The notes below the pieces were generated by a model. It did no database searches and was not told the origin of the DNA. It was given only the letters and a program-made list of their open reading frames with translations. Shown in pieces: positions 51,655-61,300 of a DNA stretch of 64,000 nt. Made by a program: the position numbers and the translations under genes. The DNA comes from Candidatus Peribacteria bacterium RIFOXYB1_FULL_54_35 (GTDB lineage: Bacteria > Patescibacteriota > Gracilibacteria > Peribacterales > Peribacteraceae): the NCBI GenBank assembly GCA_001787755.1, contig MFYJ01000001.1:23105-87104 (forward strand), written 5' to 3'. Numbering within the stretch: the first letter of the stretch is position 1; each line of letters begins with the position of its first letter.

Positions 51655-51963
51655 ATGGCAAAGAAACACCTCCCCACGGAACTCTCGATCACTGCGCTCC
51701 TCAGCGTACTGCTCGTCGTTGGATTCGCCATAGTAGTACCGCAGCTCCATATGCTGAACGAAATGGTATTCGGCTACTACAATACACTTCCCGTTGCGGA
51801 GCAGAACCACGATTTCGACCGTGACGGCATTCCCAACTCCGCAGACGACAGTGACGGTGATACCATTGCAGACAAATACGATGCCACCCCATTTGGTATC
51901 ATGCATACCGCTGCAGGAGAGGAGGAAGATGTAAGTGATACACCAGAAGAGGCGAAAGAGTAA
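51655..51963 (+). CDS. Single-pass membrane protein with TSP3-like calcium motif
   Basis: 102 aa. A TM helix (about 10-30: ITALLSVLLVVGFAIVVPQL) precedes a short outer segment with DFDRDGIPNSADDSDGDTIA, two tandem DxDxDG loops typical of thrombospondin type-3 / EF-hand-like calcium sites. An acidic tail follows. Proteins of this form are common at CPR surfaces; the role is unknown. A strong hairpin terminator follows, shared with fusA. Confidence 0.7.
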   Translation: MAKKHLPTELSITALLSVLLVVGFAIVVPQLHMLNEMVFGYYNTLPVAEQNHDFDRDGIPNSADDSDGDTIADKYDATPFGIMHTAAGEEEDVSDTPEEAKE

Positions 51964-51990
51964 TAATAAGTATTTTTGTCAATAACAAGA

Positions 51991-52015
51991 AGAGCCCTTA
52001 CACAAGGGCTCTTTC
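51991..52015. terminator. Bidirectional intrinsic terminator
   Basis: AGAGCCCTT-acac-AAGGGCTCT with TTCT after it on the plus strand and TCTTGTTATT on the minus strand. It sits between the convergent 51655 gene and fusA. Confidence 0.85.
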
Positions 52016-52033
52016 TAAAATCAGAGCTTTTCT

Positions 52034-54130
52034 CTATGCACCTCCAACACGCTTTCGAATGATCTCTTCAGCCACATTGTTCGGGACTCTGTCATAGTGG
52101 TGGAACTCCATGGTATAGCTTGCCCGCCCCTGCGTCATAGAACGAAGATCTGTTGCATAGCCAAACATCGTTGCAAGCGGAACATTCGCATCAACGAACT
52201 TGGCATTTCCGCGCTCCCCCTGATCGTGAATGAGACCGCGGCGCGAGCTTAAGTCGCCCATGACGTCACCGAGAAATTCCTCCGGAGTGACTACCTCCAC
52301 TTTCATGACAGGTTCAAGGAGCACCGGATCCGCCTTCTTGGCTGCATTCTGGAAACCAATGCTTGCACACGTCTTAAAGGCCATTTCCGAAGAGTCAACA
52401 TCATGGTACGAACCATCGACGAGATCGACCTGCACATCCACCACAGGGTAACCAGCAAGTATGCCGCGGCTCATGCCCTCCTGGAATCCCTTGTCACACG
52501 GGGAAATATACTCCCGCGGGATTCTTCCACTCACAATGCTATTGACGAATTCGTAGCCCTTCCCGGGTTCCTGCGGAGTCAGACGGAATACCACATGGCC
52601 GTACTGACCGCGACCTCCTGTCTGCTTAATGTACTTCTCCTCGTGTTCCACTTCCTTCCGAATTGTCTCACGGTATGCAACCTGCGGCTGCCCGACATTC
52701 GTTTCTACCTTAAACTCGCGCCTCATACGGTCGATAATGATATCGAGGTGCAGCTCACCCATACCTGAAATGATCGTCTGCGAAGTTTCGTCGTCAGTCA
52801 CCACACGGAACGTAGGATCCTCTTCTGTGAGTTTCTGCAGCGCTATGCCCATCTTCTCCTGGTCTGCCTTCGTCTTCGGCTCCACAGCAATACTGATCAC
52901 TGGTTCTGCAAAGGTGATATTCTCCAACCGGACCGGGTGCCCCTCATCGCAGAGCGTATCGCCTGTGCGCGTTTTCTTCAGTCCAATAACTGCGGCGATG
53001 TCTCCTGCTTCCACCTTCTCTATTTCCTCACGCGTGTTGGCGTGCATTTTCACAAGACGGCCAATGCGCTCCTTCTGGTCGCTCGTGGAGTTAATCACGT
53101 AACTCCCCGACTTGAGAACCCCGGAGTACACTCGGATGAACGTGAGCTTTCCGACAAAAGGATCTGTGGCGATTTTAAATGCGAGGGCGGCAAGCGGCTC
53201 ATTGTTATCCGCTTTGCGTTCCACTACCGAATCGTCTTTTGGATCCGTACCTTTGGCGGCGGGAATGTCCAGAGGAGAGGGCAGATAGGCAACCACTGCA
53301 TCCAACATGAGCTGGACTCCCATATTCTTGAGAGAAGATCCGCAGAGAACAGGAAAGAGTTTGCCGGCAATCGTCCCTTTCCGGATCCCCTTCATAAGTT
53401 CCGCTTCCGTCAGCGCATCGTTCGCGAGATAGACATCCAGCAAATCATCATCGCATTCTGCAACTCTCTCCATCAGCTGGGAACGGTATTCGATCACTTT
53501 CGCTTCCATATCCGCCGGAATGGGCATCTCCTCCATCTTCTCGCCATGCTCTCCCTGAAAACTGTACGCCTTCTTCGATACAAGATCGATGACGCCCTCG
53601 AACGTACTCTCACTCCCAATGGGAAGCTGAATGGCAACGGCATGGGGACTGAGACGATCGTGGATGCTCCCCAGCGACATGTAGAAATCTCCCCCGATCT
53701 TGTCCATCTTGTTCACGAATGCAAGCCGCGGTACATCGTACTTGTCAGCCTGCCTCCAAACGGTTTCGCTCTGTGGCTCCACCCCTTGTGAACCGTCAAA
53801 CACCACTACCCCCCCATCGAGCACGCGCAGGCTGCGTTCTACTTCCGCCGTAAAGTCCACGTGACCGGGTGTATCGATGATATTGAAAATAGTATCGACT
53901 ACCTGTCCCTCGGCGTTCTTCGCCTTCCAGTGGCACTGCGTTGCCGCAGAAGTGATGGTAATGCCGCGCTCCCGCTCCTGCTCCATCCAGTCCATAGTGG
54001 CCTCCCCTTCGTGTACCTCTCCGATTTTGTAATTTCGACCGGTGTAGAAGAGCACACGCTCGGTCGTCGTTGTCTTTCCGGCATCTATATGCGCGATAAT
54101 CCCGATATTGCGTACGTTCTTGAGATCCAT
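52034..54130 (-). CDS. fusA: Translation elongation factor G
   Basis: 698-aa translocase GTPase. G1 [58 protein letters not shown], then domains II-V with [16 protein letters not shown] and [15 protein letters not shown] 54130 gives [16 protein letters not shown], the expected start. The frame opens further up at 54217, but those codons ([15 protein letters not shown]) are only a telomere-like repeat being translated. Third gene of an rpsL-rpsG-fusA series. Confidence 0.97.
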   Translation of the reverse strand: MDLKNVRNIGIIAHIDAGKTTTTERVLFYTGRNYKIGEVHEGEATMDWMEQERERGITITSAATQCHWKAKNAEGQVVDTIFNIIDTPGHVDFTAEVERSLRVLDGGVVVFDGSQGVEPQSETVWRQADKYDVPRLAFVNKMDKIGGDFYMSLGSIHDRLSPHAVAIQLPIGSESTFEGVIDLVSKKAYSFQGEHGEKMEEMPIPADMEAKVIEYRSQLMERVAECDDDLLDVYLANDALTEAELMKGIRKGTIAGKLFPVLCGSSLKNMGVQLMLDAVVAYLPSPLDIPAAKGTDPKDDSVVERKADNNEPLAALAFKIATDPFVGKLTFIRVYSGVLKSGSYVINSTSDQKERIGRLVKMHANTREEIEKVEAGDIAAVIGLKKTRTGDTLCDEGHPVRLENITFAEPVISIAVEPKTKADQEKMGIALQKLTEEDPTFRVVTDDETSQTIISGMGELHLDIIIDRMRREFKVETNVGQPQVAYRETIRKEVEHEEKYIKQTGGRGQYGHVVFRLTPQEPGKGYEFVNSIVSGRIPREYISPCDKGFQEGMSRGILAGYPVVDVQVDLVDGSYHDVDSSEMAFKTCASIGFQNAAKKADPVLLEPVMKVEVVTPEEFLGDVMGDLSSRRGLIHDQGERGNAKFVDANVPLATMFGYATDLRSMTQGRASYTMEFHHYDRVPNNVAEEIIRKRVGGA

Positions 54131-54138
54131 GGCATTGA

Positions 54139-54170
54139 GGGTTAGGGCTAGGGTTAGGGTTAGGGTTAGG
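54139..54170. repeat. Telomere-like (GGGTTA)n array before fusA
   Basis: Five tandem hexamers (GGGTTA, GGGCTA, then three GGGTTA) plus GG on the plus strand, 9 bp from the fusA ATG; the fusA coding strand therefore reads (TAACCC)n. Related but degenerate words continue as GTAGGGATAGGG. Confidence 0.85.
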
Positions 54171-54309
54171 ACGTAGGGATAGGGAATGAACGCAGGGAAA
54201 CCTCGGGGAAAACACAAGGCATTCGATGCGAATCCCTAGCCAAACTCCGAAGGAATATACGGAAGAATCCTCTTTCGGGCAATCCTAAACAGATGTTTTT
54301 TGATGGGGG

Positions 54310-54450
54310 TCTGGGTTTGGGTTAGGGTTAGGATTGGGGCTAGGACTTTAGGCTATTAAGATTCTGGTCTTTCAGCTTTCAGGAAAACAAAGCCCTCGAT
54401 ACAGCAAAGGAAAATTCCAAGCACCTTTCCAAACCCAAACCCCAACCCTA
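54310..54450. repeat. G-rich inverted repeat between fusA and rpsG
   Basis: GGGTTTGGGTTAGGGTTAGGATTGGGG (54313-54339, shown in part) faces CCAAACCCAAACCCCAACCCTA (54428-54449). Roughly 16 of 20 positions pair; the loop is about 85 nt and contains CTTTCAG words. With the array at 54139 it occupies most of the 317-bp fusA-rpsG gap; no gene is seen there. Confidence 0.65.
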
Positions 54451-54900
54451 TTTCGCGAGGTGCGCAAATGCCTTATTCGCCTGTGCCATCCTGATGACAT
54501 CCTGCTTCTTCTTGAATGCCGCACCCTGATCGGTGGAAGCATCCAGCAGCTCCAGAGCAAGACGATTGGCCATGGTGGCACTCTTGCGGCCCCGCGCAGC
54601 GTCTATGATCCAGCGGAAAGCAAGCGTCTGCTGCCGCTTGGGGTGCACTTCCACCGGCACTTGGTACACAGAGCCTCCCACACGCTTCGGGCGGACCTCT
54701 ACGAGAGGGGTAACATTGAGAACAGCTTTCGTGAAGACCTCCAGAGGAACATCCTTCGTGCGGGTTTTGATGATATCGAGCGCCTCCCAGAACACGCGGC
54801 GCGCGATGGACTTCTTCCCGCACTTCATCATGGAGTTGATGAATTTTTCAATGACGGGATCTGAACCCTGTGGAATGTACTGTTTGACTGGTCTTGCCAT
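54448..54900 (-). CDS. rpsG: Ribosomal protein uS7
   Basis: 150 aa. MARPVKQYIPQGSDPVIEKFINSMMKCGKKSIARRVFW, then RPKRVGGSVYQVPVEVHPKRQQTLAFRWII and the C-terminal KKKQDVIRMAQANKAFAHL. Length and blocks match bacterial S7, which nucleates the 30S head. In the str cluster between rpsL and fusA, but both gaps are wide and filled by inverted repeats. No Shine-Dalgarno sequence before the ATG. Confidence 0.97.
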   Translation of the reverse strand: MARPVKQYIPQGSDPVIEKFINSMMKCGKKSIARRVFWEALDIIKTRTKDVPLEVFTKAVLNVTPLVEVRPKRVGGSVYQVPVEVHPKRQQTLAFRWIIDAARGRKSATMANRLALELLDASTDQGAAFKKKQDVIRMAQANKAFAHLAK

Positions 54901-54906
54901 AACTAC

Positions 54907-55060
54907 GAATTGAAAATGGTAAACTGAAAATTGGAAATGAACATTCGCAGCAGAGCTCGTACTTCCTGAAATTCAGGAAGGATTCTGTTGCCGATTGTGG
55001 AGAGTGATTGAGTCATATTTTCAATTATTCATTTTCCATTTTCAATTTTCCATTATGAAT
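54907..55060. repeat. Inverted repeat with inner hairpin between rpsG and rpsL
   Basis: Outer arms: GAATTGAAAATGGTAAACTG-type words (54907-54941) against TTTTCAATTATTCATTTTCC-type words (55017-55059). The loop contains a perfect hairpin CTTCCTGAA-A-TTCAGGAAG (54962-54980). Overall a cruciform within a ribosomal operon. Confidence 0.7.
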
Positions 55061-55479
55061 TAGCTCTTGGGTTTCTTGGCGCCGTAGCGGCTGCGCCCCT
55101 GCCTGCGGTTCTGCACACCTTCGGTATCCAGAATGCCGCGCACAATGTGGTAGCGTACGCCCGGGAGGTCCTTCACGCGGCCGCCGCGAACAATCACCAC
55201 ACTGTGTTCCTGAAGATTGTGGCCCTCACCCATAATGTACGCCTTCACCTCGTGCCCGTTCGTCAGGCGCACACGGGCAATCTTCCGCAGAGCAGAGTTC
55301 GGCTTCTTCGGCGTCATGGTCGTCACTTTAATGCACACGCCGCGCTTGAACGGCGTCCCCTTTGGGAGGGGGACATTGCGCATCTTGAGGGCATTCCACG
55401 TGTACTGGAGCGCAGGAGACTTGCTCTTCTTGCGCTTGGTGCTGCGCGGCTTTCTGATGAGTTGGCTGACGGTAGGCAT
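55060..55479 (-). CDS. rpsL: Ribosomal protein uS12
   Basis: 139 aa from ATG 55479: [20 protein letters not shown], then the decoding-loop [22 protein letters not shown] and [32 protein letters not shown]. All conserved S12 blocks, including the PNSALRK and PGVRYH loops, are present. The frame opens at 55503, but that ATG is 1 nt from the -10. AGGTGG lies 7 nt before ATG 55479, so this first gene of the cluster may use a Shine-Dalgarno site. Confidence 0.97.
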   Translation of the reverse strand: MPTVSQLIRKPRSTKRKKSKSPALQYTWNALKMRNVPLPKGTPFKRGVCIKVTTMTPKKPNSALRKIARVRLTNGHEVKAYIMGEGHNLQEHSVVIVRGGRVKDLPGVRYHIVRGILDTEGVQNRRQGRSRYGAKKPKS

Positions 55480-55504
55480 AGAAAATCCACCTGAATGGGA
55501 CATG

Positions 55505-55534
55505 ATGGTACTGGCAGAGAGAAGCGGAAGTAAA
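55505..55534 (-). promoter_or_regulatory. Promoter of the rpsL-rpsG-fusA cluster
   Basis: On the minus strand TTTACT (55534-55529), 18-bp spacer, TACCAT (55510-55505). Identical hexamers and spacer precede the receiver gene at 33422. Leader about 20 nt. Confidence 0.7.
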
Positions 55535-55555
55535 GGGATTTTTGGGCTTTTTCGA

Positions 55556-55652
55556 TGAAGCAGAGGAAACAGAAGAGCGAGAAGAATCAGAGGAAAAATC
55601 TGAGGCTTCCAATCCTCTTATTCTTCTGTTTCCTCTGCTTCTTCTATTTCTC
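55556..55652. repeat. Inverted repeat between rpsL and the 873-aa gene
   Basis: A 20-bp perfect arm GAAGCAGAGGAAACAGAAGA (from 55556) pairs with TCTTCTGTTTCCTCTGCTTC near 55623-55642. Loop about 47 nt with partial copies of the same words. It separates the upstream gene from the rpsL promoter and may terminate the upstream transcript. Confidence 0.75.
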
Positions 55653-55661
55653 TTTTCTCCG

Positions 55662-58286
55662 TCACCCAAAGTAGTACGGGCTGTTGCGCAGATCTGTACC
55701 GACGACTTTCGCACCATTCACCACCATGGGGGGACCGTCATTGTAGGAACCTTCTGCGCTGCTCCAGACCCATTTCTCGGGAATGATGATTGCCACCCCT
55801 CCGGACATGTTCCTGATCTCGAGTCCAAGCCGCTCAGCAATAATCTGGTCTGCGCTCGGCTCCCTGCTCCAGCGCTCGGGAGAAAATGAAGGAAGCTCAC
55901 GGACATCACCAAGGTACCTCGGCACTTCGAACTTGCCTTTGCTCACCTGCTTGATGAGCAACACACGCTGCTGTGCCCCCATCCCAATCCTCTCCATGAT
56001 CACTGCTGGGATCGTCACCGGCACGAGACCGTTGCTGTGGAACTCCGTTGCCGGAATGTATTCCACATAATCCCCGGACGGACGCTGCAAAGAATTCCTC
56101 CCGCTCTCAGCAGAAGGTGAAAGACTGCATATGTGCTTCAGCGCATCCGAGGTCAGCTTCACACGCGCTTCGTACGTGCGCGAAGCTCCGCTCATTGTTT
56201 CTACCACCCTGTGAGAAATGCCTTTCCCCTCCGGAAAACCTTTCAGGAAAGCACGCACTCTCTCGATCTCCTTACCGCCACGCACACCAGTGAACACCAG
56301 CTCATCTCCCTGCACCGCAAAATCTCCTAGGTACCCGATGGACTGCAGGTAGCTCCGGAGCGCATTTGTATCCAGATCTTCCAGACGGTATTCCGGCGCT
56401 TCCTGTGCCTGTGCTGCCGGTTCCTGAGGTTCCTGAGAATGCTCAGTATCCACATTCACCGTCACATGCTGCTCAACGGATCTCCCGGGGGAACCACCCT
56501 CAGGACCTGCATGTTGCCTTCGTTCCCCGCTTGGAACATTTGCAGGACCCGGCCTTTCGCTGTCTCTTGCACTGCCCCGACGGCGGACAGAGACGATGCC
56601 GTTTCCATCCATAGTAAGCCCCATGTCTTCCCCGGCATCTTCGTAGACACTGTTCACCATTGCAATGAGATCGCGCCAAGCTTCTTTGAAAGAAGAAATG
56701 ACCTCTTCCTTCGCCTCTTCAGGTGAAGCAGTAAATTTCTCCCGCACCCCCTGCGGAAGACTGCTGTAGTACTCATCAAAATGTTCCCCCATCTCCATCA
56801 GTAACCCGTTGAGACCCTGTGCAATCTCATGCAGGCCTCTTGTCCTTTCCTCAGGACTCGATTCCGCAACCACCCGCAAAAAAAGTGCCCTGAACTCTTC
56901 CAGATTCACCTCTTCCCCCTGCTCAATCCTCTCCACATATTCCATGAGCGCCCTCTGTGCCTCGCTCCGTGGAACTACTTCAGGACGCCTCTGTCTCCTG
57001 TCTGCCCCCTCCCCCGCTGCCCTTTCTCCCGATTCCTCGTCCCCTTCTTCCTGCTCTGCGGGTTTTGTATCGCGCCGTCTCTGCTTCTCCTGCTCCCGCA
57101 GCTGCTTCTCGACTTTCTGATACTCCTGCTCGAGCATCTCATTCTGCCTCATGAGCGCCTGACGGTCCTGTGGTGACAAATCCTTCCTCGCAAGCTGCGC
57201 ATCGATAGCTTCCATGCGCCCTTCGATGACCCTGAGCTGGCGGCGCAGACTCCTGTTCTCAGCATACTTCGTCACATCGAAACCTGTCCCGAACCGCAGC
57301 TGTGAAACAAGCTGCACGAGAAATGCGAGAATCTCTGCGATGAGGCTGCGCGGCTTCTCCTTCTCTTCTTTGCTCTCCTGTTCCCCTTCTGGATCTTTTG
57401 GCTCATCCCTCTCCGGTGGCTTATCGCTATCTGAACCAGATCCACTTTCTCTTGGATCCGTTGGAAGCCTCATTACAAAATTGAAGGCCGCTGATTCAAT
57501 ATCGGGATGCCGATTCAGCTTCTCCATAATTTCATCAATACGTTCATGAGGAACCTGAAGCAGGATACTATTATATGCGTGATGTGAAATCACTGTGCCT
57601 TCAATAGCTAGTTCCTTCATGACATCTGTGAGTCTTTCACGAGGTACCTCTTTTTTCATTCTAATGAGAAGCTGACCTTTAACGATTTCAATGCCATTAT
57701 GGAACACCAGCGACGAATCTTCCTCCTCTGATTTGTCCTGCGACTCTGGTGTTTCCTGTTCGCCATCAGTCTCCTCTTCTGTCTTGCCCCCCATCCCGGG
57801 ACGCTGCCCCCTCCCCCCACCTCTGTACGGATAATTCATCGCATTGTATGAAGCAACGGAGACATCGGGATGTTGGCTCAGTTTCTTCTGGATTTCATGG
57901 AGAGCGTCCGGTGGAACCTTCAACTTAATGAGGCTAAGAGCCGGAATGCCTCCCACAACCTTCCCATCCACAGACAGTTCATCCAAAATTCCCTGGATTC
58001 GTTCATCCGGTAACCCTTCGCGCAGGGTGACAAGCAACTCCCCTTGAACGATCTCTCTGCCCAACTCCTTGTCAAAAACTATTTCTTCTGCAGCGCTCAT
58101 GGTAGTGGGGCCTGCCGCTCCCCTCTCTTCAATATCTAAAATGCGTCTTTGACTCTCCTCTTCTGCATCCATCTCTGGAACCTGCGTCTCCTCAGACTCG
58201 GATGGCTGTTCTGTCACTATACCTATGAGCCGGTTCTCCCCAAAAATCACTGCAGAATCGCCTCGTGTACACATGCGGATACTCAT
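55662..58286 (-). CDS. Large protein with tandem protease-propeptide-like domains
   Basis: 874 codons to the stop, no signal peptide. Two related N-terminal domains (about 72-150 and 200-275) read EIVQGELLVTLREGLPDERIQGIL...HPDVSVASYN and EIVKGQLLIRMKKEVPRERLTDVM...HPDIESAAFN. They resemble the N-terminal pro-domains of fervidolysin/subtilisin-type proteases, but no peptidase domain follows. Next come an acidic linker, a coiled coil (about 345-410, RRQLRVIEGRMEAIDAQLARK), a helical domain, and an unassigned globular C-terminus (about 650-874). It sits between rpoC and rpsL, where no such gene is expected. The start at 58286 is supported by a TATAAT 14 nt upstream. Confidence 0.72.
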   Translation of the reverse strand: MSIRMCTRGDSAVIFGENRLIGIVTEQPSESEETQVPEMDAEEESQRRILDIEERGAAGPTTMSAAEEIVFDKELGREIVQGELLVTLREGLPDERIQGILDELSVDGKVVGGIPALSLIKLKVPPDALHEIQKKLSQHPDVSVASYNAMNYPYRGGGRGQRPGMGGKTEEETDGEQETPESQDKSEEEDSSLVFHNGIEIVKGQLLIRMKKEVPRERLTDVMKELAIEGTVISHHAYNSILLQVPHERIDEIMEKLNRHPDIESAAFNFVMRLPTDPRESGSGSDSDKPPERDEPKDPEGEQESKEEKEKPRSLIAEILAFLVQLVSQLRFGTGFDVTKYAENRSLRRQLRVIEGRMEAIDAQLARKDLSPQDRQALMRQNEMLEQEYQKVEKQLREQEKQRRRDTKPAEQEEGDEESGERAAGEGADRRQRRPEVVPRSEAQRALMEYVERIEQGEEVNLEEFRALFLRVVAESSPEERTRGLHEIAQGLNGLLMEMGEHFDEYYSSLPQGVREKFTASPEEAKEEVISSFKEAWRDLIAMVNSVYEDAGEDMGLTMDGNGIVSVRRRGSARDSERPGPANVPSGERRQHAGPEGGSPGRSVEQHVTVNVDTEHSQEPQEPAAQAQEAPEYRLEDLDTNALRSYLQSIGYLGDFAVQGDELVFTGVRGGKEIERVRAFLKGFPEGKGISHRVVETMSGASRTYEARVKLTSDALKHICSLSPSAESGRNSLQRPSGDYVEYIPATEFHSNGLVPVTIPAVIMERIGMGAQQRVLLIKQVSKGKFEVPRYLGDVRELPSFSPERWSREPSADQIIAERLGLEIRNMSGGVAIIIPEKWVWSSAEGSYNDGPPMVVNGAKVVGTDLRNSPYYFG

Positions 58287-58300
58287 ATCTCTTTTATAGT

Positions 58301-58329
58301 ATTATATCATAATTTTGCATTTAAAGCAA
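58301..58329 (-). promoter_or_regulatory. Promoter of the tandem-propeptide gene
   Basis: TTGCTT (58329-58324), 17-bp spacer, TATAAT (58306-58301); ATG 14 nt downstream. A second hexamer TATAAA (58298-58293) ends exactly 6 nt before the ATG. Confidence 0.7.
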
Positions 58330-58380
58330 TTACAGGAACAGCCGCTTTCGCGGCTGTTTTCTTCATCTGAGAAACGCAAA

Positions 58381-61300
58381 CTACTCTTTGCTTCCGGCCT
58401 CCTCCTTCTTCTTCTCATCCGAGAAACGATCCCGGTACACCTCCCCGGTGGGGATGAGACGTCCGATAATGACATTGGATTTGAGATCCTGCAGGTTGTC
58501 GACTCTCCGGGTCGTTGCAGCTTCCACAAGCACCCGGATCGTCTCCTGGAAGGAAGCACCGGCAAGCCAGGAATCCGTTGCCAGAGCAACGCGGGTAATA
58601 CCGAGGAGGAGCGGCTCGTAGGTAGATAGTTTTCCTTTCCCCTTCTTTGCCCTCACCTGGTCGTTCTCGTGAATGAGATCTCCCAGATCGACTGTCTCCC
58701 CCGGGAGAAGTTTGGTTTCTCCTGCATTGATGACACGGACTTTGGAGAACATCTTGCGGACAATAATCTCCAGGTGTTTGTCGTTGATGGTCTGCCCCTG
58801 GGAGGCGTAGATGTGCTGCACTTCGTGGATGATATACTTCTGTACTTCGTACGCCCCTTTCTTCTCCAGAAGTTCCTGAAGGTTGAAGTGTCCCATATTG
58901 AGAGGCTGGCCGACTTCGACCATGTCCCCGGACTTAATGAGCAGCGTTTCGCGGGAGCCAAACTCGTACGTGCGCTCCTGCAGCTCAGAATGCTTCACCC
59001 GGACTATGCCATCCTCAACGATTGACACTTTCCCTGCTACTTTCGCTTTCACCGTCGACTTGTCCGTGGAGGACTTGGCAAGAACAGTGCGCTCCTTCAC
59101 TACCTGCCCCTTCTTCACAATAATTTCGTATCCAGCCGGGACTCGATACTCATCCTCTCCCTTCTCCACCGCCGCAATATGCACAATCGTACGGTTGGAT
59201 GGGTGGGACACTTTCACCTTCCCTGTGATATCGGAAAGTGCAGCAGGGGTGCGGGGCGAGCGTGCTTCGAAGAGCTCCTCCACGCGCGTGAGACCCTGAG
59301 TGATATCGGAACCTTCGGCAACACCTCCCATGTGGAACGTCCTCATCGTGAGCTGCGTACCAGGCTCGCCAATGGACTGCGCTGCAATAATGCCAACAGG
59401 TGTCCCGATTTTCACGATCTCGTTATCGCCGAGATCCCTCCCGTAGCATTTCTTGCAGATGCCACGGCGCGTCTTGCACGTCATCATGGAACGCACTGGC
59501 ACTGCCTCAAGCTGACACTCTTCAATCTGCCTGAGAAGTACCTTGTCTATTTCCGCGTTGCGCTTTGCCAACACTTTCCCTTTATTCTTGATATCCTCTG
59601 AGAGCGTGCGGCCAAAAATGCGGTTAGCAAATGCCTCTCCGATTTCCTCAGATTCCTTCCTCGTGACCCAGTGTGTTTCTACTGAACCGCAGTCATCCTC
59701 ACGGATGATCACATCTTGCACCGCATCGACGAGCCGACGGGTAAGGTACCCTGCCTCTGCAGTTTTCAGAGCCGTATCGGACTTTCCTTTCCGTCCCCCG
59801 TGCGTTGCAATGAAGTACTCCAGCACGGTGAAACCGTCTTTGAGGTTGGACTGGATGGGAAGTTCAATTGTGCGGCCCGACGGGTTGGCAACGAGTCCTT
59901 TCATTCCCGCCAGCTGTGTAATTTGTCCCCAGTTTCCGCGGGCACCGGAATCGATAACATAGGTAATTTCGTTCTCCTCGTGCTTCATAAATTCCTCGAT
60001 CATCTTCGCACCCACTTCATTCTTGGTCTGTGACCACGTCCTGATGGCGTGGCTGTAGCGTTCGTCTGCTGTCATAAGCCCCTTCCAGTAGTAGTTGTTC
60101 AGCTGCCGGACCTTCTCATTGGCATCTGCAACAAGCTGCTCACGCTCGGACGGGATGATCATATCATCCGCGGAAATGGATATTCCTGAGAGAGTAGCAT
60201 AATGGAAACCGATGTCCTTCATACGGTCCGCAAATGCCACAGTCTCGCTGTTCCCGACCAGCTCCAATGCCCTGCCAACGAGGTTCGAAAGATCCTTCTT
60301 CCGCAAGGTTTCATTCACAAAACCCATACCCTGCGGCATGATCTGATTGAACCTCACGCGGCCGACGGATGTCTCCACGATCTTGCGCTCCCCTTCAGCA
60401 GTTGTGATACGCACTTTCACCTTTGCCTGGAGATCCACCACTCCCTGCTCAAGCGCCAACAGCGCCTCCTCCTGAGAGCTGAATATCATACCCTCCCCCT
60501 TCTTCCCATCGTGTATACGAGTGAGGAAGTAACAACCAAGAATCATGTCCTGCGTGGGGTTGATGACCGGCTCTCCAGCCGACGGCTTGAGGAGGTTTGT
60601 TGCCGCAGACATGAGCTCGCGTGCCTCCTTCTGCGCACGCTGTGAAAGCGGCACATGGACAGCCATCTGGTCTCCGTCGAAGTCCGCGTTGAACGCAGCA
60701 CAAACCAACGGATGTAACTGGATTGCCTTCCCCTCAATGAGCAGAGGGTTGAACGCCTGAATACCCAGGCGATGCAGAGTAGGCGCACGGTTAAGGAGAA
60801 CGAACTTGTCCTGAATAACCTCCTCCAGAATGTCCCAGACCTCCTTTCCCCCTTCCTGCACCAATCGCTCCGCACCCTTCACGTTGTGTGCAAGCTCATC
60901 ACGGATAAGGCGACCGATGACAAAGGGCTTGAAGAGCTTCATGGCCATCTCCTTTGGAAGACCACACTGAGAGAGCTTCAGATGCGGACCGACAACAATG
61001 ACGCTGCGGCCAGAGTAGTCCACGCGCTTTCCAAGCAGGTTCTGACGGAAGCGCCCCTGCTTCCCCTTCAGCATATCCGAGAGGCTGCGCAGTTTTCGGC
61101 GGTCTCCGGCTGTGAAAAGAGTTTTCCCCGCACGCGCAGAGTTGTTGAGCAGTGTATCCACTGCTTCCTGTAACATACGTTTCTCATTGCGGCAGATCAC
61201 CTCCGGAGCACCGATGCTCATCAGTTTTTTGAGACGATTATTCCTGTTGATCACCCGCCGGTAGAGATCATTGAGATCAGACGCGGCAAAACGGCCACCA

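Noticed and set aside
54139..54170. Chromosome end or telomere
   Set aside because: Coding genes continue intact on both sides, and the array is only about 32 bp.
54131..54217. Extended fusA N-terminus
   Set aside because: The extra codons translate the TTAGGG-type array into alternating Leu/Thr; EF-G starts at [10 protein letters not shown].
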